Positions 46,680 through 56,753 of a stretch of DNA of 64,000 bases are shown piece by piece (position 1 is the stretch's first letter; each line of letters begins with the position of its first letter). The notes beneath the pieces are model-generated. The model saw only the letters and a program-made list of their open reading frames with translations, had not been told where the DNA came from and searched no databases. Source of the stretch: Cadophora sp. MPI-SDFR-AT-0126 (taxonomy: Eukaryota > Ascomycota > Leotiomycetes > Helotiales > Ploettnerulaceae); the NCBI GenBank assembly GCA_020747065.1, contig JAGMVK010000004.1, positions 2,790,001-2,854,000 on the forward strand, in the 5' to 3' direction. Both the position numbers and the translations under genes were made by a program.

Positions 46680-49091
46680 TTAAAATGCAGCACCACCAAC
46701 ACCCTCGCCAGCCAGTTGCCGAACATGTCTTTCACTCAACTCCGTTCTGAGGCTCATGGCCGCAGATTCGCGACTGAGTCTATCCCATTGCTTCAGTGAC
46801 TGTCTAAGGGTTTCCTCTTTAGAGTAGAGCTTTGACCGTAATGTCTCTTCTTCCTCTTCTAGCTTCTTCATATGTGAGGTGATTTCAGGTGTCATTCCCG
46901 TGGCTGTTGGGTCAATTCGGCCGCCTGGGATGATTTGAGGCATGCCGTGCAAGGCAGGGTGGGAGCGTGGACCATTGTTGACGGCTGAGATAGAAGGATT
47001 GCGACCATATACGCTAGAAGAGTGCTGAAGGACGGGTGGTCTAGAAGGAACGCCTGCTCTTGGGCCCGTTGGAATGGCTGCAGGTCCTGTTGGAATAGCG
47101 GGCGCTGAAGGTGTGGTTGCTGATACTGGAGATGGTGTTTGTATCGGTCGAGTTTGTGCAATTGGAGCTGCGACTCTTGGTGCAACGTCTGACGTGCCAC
47201 GTTGTGGTGGTGCTGCTCCCCAGGAAGAAGTATCTGGTCTGGTGTTGCGATCACTACCGAATGAACCTCTACCTCCTCTATACCCACCCCGACCAACCGG
47301 GGGAACATAGCCTCGAGGTCCAGCGGGTGGGACAATGGGTGCCGAATGATTTGTGTGATTTCCAATGGACGCTTGAACAGGTGCAGTGAAGTTTCGGTTT
47401 CCACTTGGACCGGTAGGTGGTCGGAATGCTGCTGGTCCTCGTGGGGGAGATCTTGGTGCTACAGGACGAGCCGGCGAGCGTTCCCGAGGAGTTGACCTAG
47501 CAGAATCTCTCTCTCGATAAGCAAGTTGGGCTGGAGGGGAACGCTCTCGGACAAGTGGTGAACGGGGTCTCGAATCTCTGGCTGTGGTTTGCGTAAGGTG
47601 AACGCGTTCTGGATGTATTGGTGGAGAGGATCGACGCGATGTGTTTCCGGATGTTCTACCTGAAGGTGGGGAGGGTGAACGACGTCTCCAATTTGCAGAA
47701 CTAGGTCCAGTCGGTACACGATCATCTCTCCGATCATCTCTTCGCTCTGTACTTCGGGAACGCTGTCGAAATCCACCACGAGGACCAGCTGGTGGGGATC
47801 GTCGAAACGGTGATCTGGCACGCTGCATGGGACGTTCACGATCACGGTCACGTTCACGGTCACGGTCACGGTCGCGGTCGCGGTCAAACGGAGACCTAGA
47901 CCTTCTCCTAAATTTCCAGTCAGCCTCATGGAGTCAACTTCTTGGGTTTGTAGCTTACCTCTCATCTCGTCTGGGTGGTGTTCTGGCTCTTCGATCATCT
48001 CTTCGAGGAGAGAACCTCCGCGGTGGACTTCGCGCACGCATTGGAGATCTGGCTCGAGGTGACCTATTTCTGGGTGGAGTTCTGGTTCGTATGGGAGATC
48101 GAGCGCGCGGAGGAGAGCGAGGCCTTGCACGCCAATTGTCTCTCAAAGGTGATCGATCTCGTCGTGGAGGGGTTCTGGATCTGGATCTACGTCTTGGAGA
48201 TCGATCTCTGCTAGGGTGGTAGCTATCAACTGGTGGTGTTCGCGCTCTTTCTCGTCGTGGGGATCTATCTCTAAATAAATCCGGTCGTTGTGGAGATCGT
48301 GGTCGTGTACTTGGTCGATAAGATTCACCCCTCCCCATCTGAGTCACTTCGCTATCTCGTTCATCTCTGTAGAGACTAGTTAGCAGACACATTCACCACA
48401 TTACATGTCTTCCGTCAAGCTAAAAAGAAAACAACTGCCTGACACGTTCTCCGGAGCCTCTTCTGGGAAAAGTCGTCGTCACCCCAACCCATTTGGTACC
48501 AAAGCTCCACCACTTCTCTCCAGAATGTATAAATCATGAGCTGTAAAATCAGCGGTTGCAGTGGACCATTGTGGTGCAGTGTTGAAAAGTTGCTCATCTC
48601 TACAGCTCGAGGCATATCAGGTCTTCGAGGGATCTGATCTTCTGTAACGCCTGCTTGTCTCCATCGCAGCGGCCATTCGTGCAGATATCGAAACTTCTCT
48701 CCCAGCGTCAAATACTGGCAGAAGTATATGTAGAAAGCTACCAACTCCTCCCTGTTCAGTTGATCCCAAGACCTTGGTTGACCATCTCGTGGGAAGTGTG
48801 GATCGTAGCAGAGAATACGATTAGGGCGCGGGCGTGGAGTGCTATTGTCCCGATCGTCGCCCGCTCCCTCAACACCAGTATTCTCATTCTCTTCCACCAT
48901 ATTTCGTCCCGGTCTGCGTAAGATATGTTGTTTCTCGTAAGAATATTCGAATCTATTGATGTGCGAATTGACGATATTCGAGCTCGGGTCCCCGAACAAG
49001 TTCCAATCCACGGGATAGCAATACAGCTTGTTCAGCAGGGGCAAAAGAAAGAGTTAACAAACCTTCTGTCTCTATCTCGGCTTCGGTCCAT
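46680..49091 (-). CDS. RS/RD-repeat nuclear protein with a possible cassette exon
   Basis: Exons 49063-49091 (MDRSRDRDR), 48446-48913, 47959-48366 and 46680-47907. With the second exon the protein has 710 residues; without it, 554. Both versions stay in frame because the 468-nt exon starts and ends in phase 2. The exon in question encodes a compact, non-repetitive segment (WDQLNREELVAFYIYFCQYL, then LQLMIYTFWREVVELWYQMG). The RS region follows, with many RSP and RTPP units and a run of RDRDRDRDRERDRERDRERP. A Pro-rich part and a C-terminal helix (LEEEEETLRSKLYSKEETL) complete it. RS-rich proteins usually act in splicing or mRNP assembly. The last exon opens at a NAGNAG acceptor, so one residue may vary. 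Specific orthology is unclear. Confidence 0.65.
47836..47886. repeat. In-frame hexamer array coding for Arg-Asp/Arg-Glu repeats
   Basis: About eight copies of a CGGTCA/CGGTCG-type hexamer (read on the minus strand as RD and RE codon pairs), inside the RS-rich gene. Likely length-polymorphic. Confidence 0.8.
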
Positions 49092-49429
49092 CTTGCCGAT
49101 TTTGTAGAGCCTCCTCCTTCTTCGTTGGTAAATTCGTTTATACCGTGTAGATAAATTTTAGGAAGGCAGAGGGGTAGTGTTTGCGGGTTGGTGAGGCGAG
49201 GGCGTTGGGTTTATTTGCTTTCCTAAGCCCAAACTTTTTGGAAGTCGCGAACCGCGCTAGCGGCCGCTGCTTCTCGATAGATTTCACGTGGTACTCAGGG
49301 AGAATGACCTGGAGGATCATATCAAGGATGTTCAGGCTGTGCTTTTCATGTCTGGTATTACACTGAATCGACTACAATAGTGGCTGCTCGAGCTGCCCTT
49401 TCATTCCGTATGATCTCAGCCCCAAAATC
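49092..49429. other. Intergenic
   Basis: 338 bases between the start of the RS-rich gene and the 3' end of the SF3b gene, both on the minus strand. No gene seen; includes a GCTAGCGGCCGC stretch near 49255. Confidence 0.45.
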
Positions 49430-51240
49430 CTAGAATCTGTATGATCTCTCGCGCTTCTCGCCTCTCCTCTCATCGTCTCGCTTTTGCTTCTTCCGACTCT
49501 CCTGTGCTATCATGTCGCTTAGATCCTCGTCATAAGCCCACGCACCCTTCTCCTCTTTCTTGGATGCCTCAAATCTGCGTCTTACTTCGTCCTTACTGAT
49601 ACCATCTTCTGAAAGTAAAGAATCTGGATCCAGAGCAACATCAACATCTCCTGGCTTCTTCCGCTTCCTGCTATCATCCTCTTGACCCAGTACTGGTAGA
49701 TGTGCATTCTGAGCACCTCGAACATCATAGGCACGCTCACCGCCAAAGAAACCTTCTGCACGAATTTGTCGTTCTGGAATGACCGTGTATGCTGATCTGG
49801 GCGCTGAAGATTCTTCCGTATCGGTACCTCGTTTCGATTTTCGGACATCGAAGTCTCCACCAACACTCATGTCGCCAGGATACTCGGATGGCACCGATGA
49901 TTCCAGTCCACCCGGAGTTTCCAAACCGCTTGGTGTCTGAAGACCAGCACCAATGTCGTCCTCATCACCCTCTTCCTCCTCTTCTTCACTTTCCTCGTCC
50001 TCTGATTCATCTTCTGGTGCTTGTAATTCTCCCCATAAAGTGCGCTCAACTGGTTCTCCGGCTTGATTGTTGACCTGAGGCTGTAAAACACCAAAAATGT
50101 CTCCTCCGTAGAGTGGACGATTGAATTCATCGACAGGAGGCTTTCCATATCCACCGGGATGGAAACCCCAAGCACCACCAGGTGGAGGAGGGGCGTTCAG
50201 TCCAGGAATCTTGAGAGAGGGATAAGAAGGTGGCGGACCGAATCTTTGCTGATTGATCAGCCATGGTGGAGGAGCTCCTGGGGGGATATTCAGGGCCTCC
50301 TTTAATTCCTCACTCAGCTCGCCAGGACGTAGATGCCGTAAGTTGGTCTCATACTCTTTGCCCTCGTAATAAACCTCACCATAGCGCGTTAGTTCCGGCT
50401 TTGTTTGGAACCGGAAGAAGGCTTCATACAACTTTTGATAATCGATATCCAATTTTCCCATCTTCGGCTGTACTCTTTCTCTCTGCTTCTGCTTCAAGCT
50501 TGCTTCGTTTTGCTTCTCCAAGACCGCATCTCGCATCTCAGCAATTCCGGTGTCCTGGATGAACTTCGGGAGGGCGAAAGGAGGCTTCTCGACACCGCGT
50601 TTCGAGGAGAGATATTCGCGCTTCAGCGACCAATGTGTTGGTACAGGGACGATATTTCGGTAGGATTTGATCTGGACAAGTAATCGAGGGTCCGATGCCG
50701 ATGTATCGGTCCATTCCACCAGCTCTGGCTTCTGAACAAGTGCTTTTAATTCTGCAACTGAAAGCTTATCTCTCTCCTTCCTCTTCTTCTTCGATAGCTT
50801 TGCCTCCTTGTCTGCATCTTCGTCTTCGTCGGGAATTTCGTCGTCGTCGTCGTAGAACACCTCGCCCTTATCACCAGCATCTGCCTGCTTTCCAGCCTCG
50901 TCGTCTTCTGTCCTTGCGCGGAATTTCTCCATGATGTTTTTGTACATCTCGAAATTGGGATCATCCTCGCTGATATCCAGTATTGACACATCTGGCTGCA
51001 ATGCATCCTCGTCGTCATCTTCAGCTTTCGTAGGCGCAGATGTAGTCTCGGGGGCTGGCTCTGGGACTTCCTCTGGTGTTGTCTCTGCCTTCTTCTCTGG
51101 CTCTGGAGTTTCAGAAACCTATATTCTTATTAGTCATTGATGGAGAAAGGAATGTAATTCAAGTCACATACCTGTGCTTTCTTTTGCTCCTTCTTCTTCA
51201 TCCGCCTCATAGCATTTTTGGACATGCCTTTAGGGGCCAT
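49430..51240 (-). CDS. CUS1: Splicing factor 3B subunit 2 (SF3b145/Cus1)
   Basis: Exons 51172-51240 and 49430-51118, with a 53-nt intron, give 585 residues, usual for fungal Cus1. Exon 1 is MAPKGMSKNAMRRMKKKEQK, the typical basic start. Later come the DUF382 block (KPELVEWTDTSASDPRLLVQ, then IKSYRNIVPVPTHW, LSSKRGVEKPPFALPKFI) and the PSP proline-rich domain (LSEELKEALNIPPGAPPPWL, then RFGPPPSYPSLKIPGLNAPP, GGDIFGV). Acidic stretches follow. In the U2 snRNP it contacts the SF3b49 (Hsh49) subunit and holds pre-mRNA near the branch site. All main blocks are intact. Confidence 0.95.
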
Positions 51241-51592
51241 GTTGAGAGCCGAGGGCGCTCGCCCGGGGAAGTTGTGATAGTTTCGCGCGTCTATTCAAGT
51301 CCACGGCTGCTGGGCGATTCTCGATTCACAGAAGAAGTCGTACCAATGTCGAGGATGTCGAAATATAATTTGGGATTATGTTTTGGAGGTTGAGGATTGA
51401 TCTTCAGTTCTCGCGATTTTAGCGCGCAAAGACGGAAGTTCCCGCGACCATGAACCATCGATGACTTCGTATCAGATTGAAATCCACAGTCCACATGTGA
51501 ACCGTCTCTCATGACGGCGATATCTCACAACGATCAATCCCACAGGCCTGTACTACTGGACACCATGCGCTAATTACCTATGATCCCGTCAT
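51241..51592. other. Divergent promoter
   Basis: 352 bases between the divergent Cus1 and transporter genes; no gene. A short CT/AG-balanced region without clear repeats. Confidence 0.5.
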
Positions 51593-53343
51593 ATGGGCAC
51601 GACACTCGTTGACACAATGCCTCACTCGACTCGATCCATCACCCCAGTCCCCAGCTTCAAATTTCCAGGAGAGACGAAGCCGACGATGCGCACTTCCATG
51701 GAGAAGTTCCCAGATCATATAGAAACCCCAGATGGGCAATCGCCATATTCTGTCAGCCCTACAAGAGCGAATGGAGTCACCAATGGCTCGGCATCCGCAG
51801 ACAGGTGGCAACCAAGGAGGGACAGTGGGCTGCGGGGTTCGGTGTGGAATGGACCAGCAAGCACAGGAGGAAGACATAATCGGCAAAAGAGCTTGACAGA
51901 TGCATTCAGGACAATACGGACGAGGAAGGCGAGCGTCAGCGCAAATGTGCACGAAGTGGCAGATGCGCTGAAGGCCCCGGTTTCGCCCATGTTAGTTGTC
52001 AGTAATCTTCCCAACGCAATTTATAAAGCCAATACTGATTATTGTAGGGCCTATGTCTGGTTTGGTATACGTCAAGTGCTTTGACAAATACCTCCTCCAA
52101 AGCCATCCTCAATGCTTTCCCCAAACCAGCAACTCTCACCCTTATACAATTTGGCTTCGTCGCCTTCATGTGCCTTTTCTTCTCCTACCTGGCCACGGTC
52201 TTTCCCACACTACAAAACAGAATTCCGGCCTTACGGTATCGGGTCCGGTACCCTACACGAGACGTTGTTTTGACAACAATCCCCCTAGCCGCTTTCCAAA
52301 TTGGCGGTCACCTCTTATCATCAAGCGCTACCATGAGGATTCCGGTCTCGCTTGTACATACGATCAAGGGGCTGTCTCCTCTCTTCACAGTGGTTGCGTA
52401 TAGAGTCATCTTCGATATTCGGTACCCAGTAGCCACCTACTTGTCCCTTGTACCTCTCACATTAGGTGTGATGCTGGCCTGCTCAGCAGAATTTAAGGGC
52501 AATATCTTCGGCATTCTGTACGCATTCATTGCCGCTCTGATTTTCGTTACACAAAACATCTTCTCAAAGCGTTTGTTTAACGCTGCAAAGGAGGCTGATC
52601 CAACAGGAGCACAGAACAAAAAGTTGGATAAGTTGAATCTGCTGTGCTATTCATCCGGTTTAGCCTTCATCCTCACTGCTCCCATTTGGTTCTGGTCCGA
52701 AGGACTAGAACTTCTCAGAGACTTCTTCCACGATGGCAGCCTTGACCTTGCAGAAGGGAATGGCAAACATCCTCCCTTTGATCACGGCCGTCTTGCATTG
52801 GAGTTTGTTTTCAACGGCTTCTTCCACTTCGGACAGAACATAATAGCGTTTGTCCTTCTTTCCATGGTCTCACCAGTCACCTACTCCGTCGCGTCACTCA
52901 TCAAGCGCGTATTCGTCGTCGTAGTGGCAATCATCTGGTTCCAGAATCCAACCAACAAAGTTCAAGCTCTCGGGATCGCTTTGACATTTTTCGGACTCTA
53001 CTTGTACGATCGAACAAGCGACAAAAGCAAAGCAGACAAGAAAGCCAAGATGATGGATATCAAAGAAGAGAGCCTCCTCCCCCTCTCCAATCTCCCAGGC
53101 CGTAGCACACCCCCTACATTCGACACGCCTATCCGCGGGTATACAAACGGCTACGCTATCAACACGTCGTCGGAGCCCAAGAAGTCTGACGATTTCGGCA
53201 GGACGGGGAGAGCGAGAGGAGCGAGCAGCGCTGCGTGGTTGCCGCCCGGGACCAGACAGGAAGAGACGTGGCGGCCGAGAGAGCTAAGTGCGAATGGAGG
53301 CGGTCATGGGAATTTCCATGGTACGCATGTAGCTGTTTCTTGA
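51593..53343 (+). CDS. Triose-phosphate-transporter-family carrier (Sly41-like)
   Basis: Exons 51593-51997 and 52048-53343 give 566 residues. The 50-nt intron uses a GTCAGT donor; other nearby GT sites give the wrong phase. The joined sequence KAPVSPMLV then GLCLVWYTSSALTNTSSKAI is the diagnostic start of the membrane part. Further on, ALTNTSSKAILNAFPKPATL, TIKGLSPLFTVVAYRVIF, AALIFVTQNIFSKRLF and VSPVTYSVASLIKRVFVVVV are the TPT signatures, including the two conserved Lys-Arg segments. About ten membrane helices are expected. The N-terminal 130 and C-terminal 100 residues are cytosolic and disordered. Members are antiporters in the ER or Golgi; the yeast relative Sly41 is a suppressor of secretion defects. 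Substrate unassigned. Confidence 0.88.
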
Positions 53344-54080
53344 TTCTTTTTTGGGATAGATAGGGTATATAGAAGAGCTAGTTATATGGGAATCATGGCT
53401 CTGGTGGCGTTACTTGTCTTTTACTTGGTTGGATGGGTGTATCATAGAGAACGTCAAATTAGAGATTGTGGCTAGTCCTTCTGTACAGACACTTAATTCG
53501 ATACTTGCGTCAATCGCGGGCAGAAGACTTCACTCGAGTAGTGTGACACTTGTTAAGGCATTGTCTTTGCCCCTCCGCCAATATAGTCTAGTCTAGTATA
53601 TGTCTTGTTGACTCTCGTATTTCCTCAATATCATTTCTCTCTTCCTACATAGACCCTTTTTACTACGTACTTGCTACTCGTTCCTCGGAGAAACTCTACC
53701 ACAATACTTCTTCGCCGTCTCCTAATGCTCAAAGAGGAATGTTCAGTCTCAAAATGACGAGTTGATAGTCCTCTCAGCATTGGTTTCGACTTTCAAGGGA
53801 ATTCATACCACATTTCGCCTCTGATATACCTGCGTTTCTAAATCGTTTCGCTTAGGAAGTTCCCTGAGCAAGCATCATCATTGCGGTGTTGACGATTCCG
53901 GTCGAGCTGAGTTGCAGAAGAAATGGAAGTGAATCTGCAAGTGAAAAAGTACCATATGATGACAAGCTATTACGCGAGCTTTGCTAGCGCCTTCTTCTCA
54001 AACTGAAGAATTCCAGGTGACCTTCTTTCAAGTGCTGCTTCTTCCGTGTTCCTTGCTCTGAAGAACATCAACACCAAACC
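53344..54080. other. Intergenic
   Basis: 3' flank of the transporter and 5' flank of the 2EXR gene. No coding frame of note. Confidence 0.45.
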
Positions 54081-55181
54081 ATGTCTGGCACTGGCGATAG
54101 AGTACCACACTCCATCGTCAACACCGACATGATGGACATGTCGATGGAGAGTACCAACCTCGAAGGTGCTTCACAGCATCAAAATACTCCAATACAAACA
54201 ATGGCGTTGTCACCTTCACAGTTTGTAACCAAAAGTCCCACCACTCTCTTTCAGTCAGCTAACCTGATCGTCTTCAGTCACACATCTTCGCTCTCGGTCT
54301 CCGAAATATCTGATTCATATTTTCTCGACCTGGCAGCTGAACTACCGGACCTGTTCGAGCAACTCCTCCTCCAAATCGGTGCGCCCCTCGAGAAGTTTAC
54401 TGTCTTCCCTAAGCTGCCCTTGGAAGTCCGATTGATGATTTGCTATGTCTATTCACCTTTGAGTGTTTGGAAGTCTGGGATCTTCTGAATTGCTACTTGG
54501 AAGCGGGAATTGACTGTGGGCAGGCGCTTCACCTTCCCACGCGGCAGAGATGTCAAGCTGGATTTCCATTCCAATCTCTGGTTAGTCGACTTCAGTCCCT
54601 AGATGGCAGACTTGACTGCAAGGGAAATCGAATCTCGCTGTCCCCTGCCGGTGACTCTTTATGTCAATGGGGAGAGTCGCAAGGAAACACTCAAACACTA
54701 TGTTGTGTTGGACCGCCCGCAATGCTCCGAAGCTATGAGAAGCTTTCGACCGTTCTGCTATAACCCGACGCTGGACACTGGATACATTGAAACATCTACT
54801 GCTCGAAACCTTTACGTAAATGACTTCCTCAGTCTTGCATACAAAGAGCCACAGAGATTCGCTTCCATTCGTTCGCTGGAAATCCGTGGGTGTGATCGGT
54901 CTAGCAGGATGGAAGGACTCTTACAAATATTCTCTTCGCTCGCATCGCTCCTCATAATCCCAGCTCTCCGCGAAATTACTATCGTTCTGCCCAAAAGATA
55001 CGGCGAGGTCGCTATTGAAAGGAAACATTGGCACATATCCATCACGCTAAAACCTATAGAGGGAAAGGAGGAACTTGTTGATGATCTCGTGAAGGCACTG
55101 GAAGCCCGAAAGGTGCAAAGCATGTGGAAGCATGGAGTGCCAAAGGTGTTGATCAAGTCCTGGAGCAGATTGCGGGCTTAG
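54081..55181 (+). CDS. 2EXR-domain protein
   Basis: The 2EXR core FPKLPLEVRLMI is at about residues 111-122. The reading frame then meets a TGA at 54486-54488 and a TAG at 54600-54602, but remains in the same frame throughout and keeps coding features on both sides of each (GRRFTFPRGRDVKLDFHSNL; then CPLPVTLYVNGESRKETLKH). Two very short introns remove both stops: 54447-54503 (57 nt) and 54581-54622 (42 nt, GTTAGT donor, TTGACTG branch). The result is a 333-residue protein with exons 54081-54446, 54504-54580 and 54623-55181. VNGESRKETLKHY is the usual second block of 2EXR proteins. If the introns are not real, the locus is a pseudogene with two nonsense codons. 2EXR proteins are abundant in Leotiomycetes and have no known biochemical role. 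Confidence 0.58.
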
Positions 55182-56753
55182 ACATATTCGTCGGGCTATG
55201 AGCCACTTCGAAAATTGGAGGTGCGAGGAACACGGAATACAGAGCCCGGGGGAGTTGTTTTTATGTATTTACATGCAGTTCCGGTCCAGCAACTTCTTAT
55301 ACTAGAAGTTGCCATGCCAATAGAGACTTAATCGTGCAATGCAATGAAGCCAGGAGCAGATTCTGATTTACCAAGCAAGTTGCCATTCTCCTGCGTCTAT
55401 ATACCACCAACAATCATTTCTTCTGGTGTAGATTCTCAGGGCCGTTCTCGATATCGATCGTGTCCTCTTCGTGTCGACCTAGCCCACTTTCTCGATTTCA
55501 TGCCCCCCTCTGAAGTGTTTTCTTCTTACAAGCCTTCTTCGACGTGTCAATATAAGTGCAAAAGTGCTAGCAGTCTAGCTCGTAGTTTCTCCTTCGAGTT
55601 ACTTGTTTCGCATGGTGCATCCGTGTTCATATCTAAACTTTCAACTTCGAAACTATTGTGCTTTGCCAAGGGAGGAAGACCCGGCTACGACATGAAGTAT
55701 CTAATCGTAGATAACCTAGCTCAGCCTGTGAAATTGTACTCGGGCATTGCAAGTTGCTATACCTTAAATGCCGTCCCAGCTGTTCGGTCTTCCATTTCCA
55801 TGTCTCGCCAAGTCACTTCTCATAAACAAAACCCCGCTCTACCACAAATCTTGCACCTCTTCAAATCAAATTACAATTGACACCTCTTCAAATATCAGAA
55901 CTTTTCTTGTTATACTTTGACTTCAATCGTGCCTCCAGAGCCTTTCAATCATTGGTTAGGTGGATTAGCATTGAGGTTACTTACAATTCCACTATTCAAA
56001 GGCCCAGGTCAATTTATGCCAGATCACTGAAGAATTCCGAATTCAGCAAATAAGAAAGCCAGATACTGCTACCCTCAGTTACAGTCCTATCTTAACAAGA
56101 TCTTGCCTACATGTCACCCAAAAGTACGAAATGTATAATCTAACAGATCCTTACTATGAGGCGCTGTAGGATGCCGATTTTTCAAAGGCTTTGCTATAAT
56201 GAAAGAACACAACACGGCCATGGAAGCATACTCTATCAATAGCACTTGTAAGACATTGGTCTTACGCCGGGATGTAAGACTTTACACGGCATTTCAATAT
56301 ATATCACAAATATCATCGACACGCTCTATTGTTTGGTTTCAACGAATTCCTTCCCCTCCTTCCCAGCAAAGGCGGCTAGGTATGATATGTACTTCGAAGT
56401 AACTAAGCATGGTGTAATGCACGCAGATTGTTCTGGCATTCAAGTCCGCCAATATCATCTCCCCATGCTTCAGGCAGCCGAGCCCTTTTGTACAATAATA
56501 GCTATACAGTATCATGCGCTCCATCGATCAATCAAGTAATTAGCCTTAAGGCCCAACCTTCCCTTCCACCCACCTACCCTCCAAAAACTCCTTGCTATGC
56601 TACGCCTTGGTGAGAACCTGAAATTCAAGCTCAGCTTACCCACCCAATGCCCACGGGTGGAGATACGGCATGTGTACGTGCTGATTAATATTTTTTTGGT
56701 GTAAGTTCGCCCGTTCATTCTTTCCATTGTATAAACGTATGTATGCTCTTGTT
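55182..56753. other. Long intergenic stretch
   Basis: 1.6 kb. A 178-codon frame at 55344-55880 is Ser/Leu-rich with no recognisable motif and no support from neighbours. I see no gene, repeat or RNA here. Confidence 0.4.

Noticed and set aside
48900..49044. Upstream part of the open frame inside the RS-rich gene (49044 to 48914) as coding
   Set aside because: It starts without an ATG and includes intron-like sequence beginning with the GTTTGT donor; coding quality is better only after 48913.
55344..55880. 178-codon open frame in a gene-free region
   Set aside because: Ser/Leu-rich with no motif and no neighbouring exon; composition resembles translated non-coding DNA.
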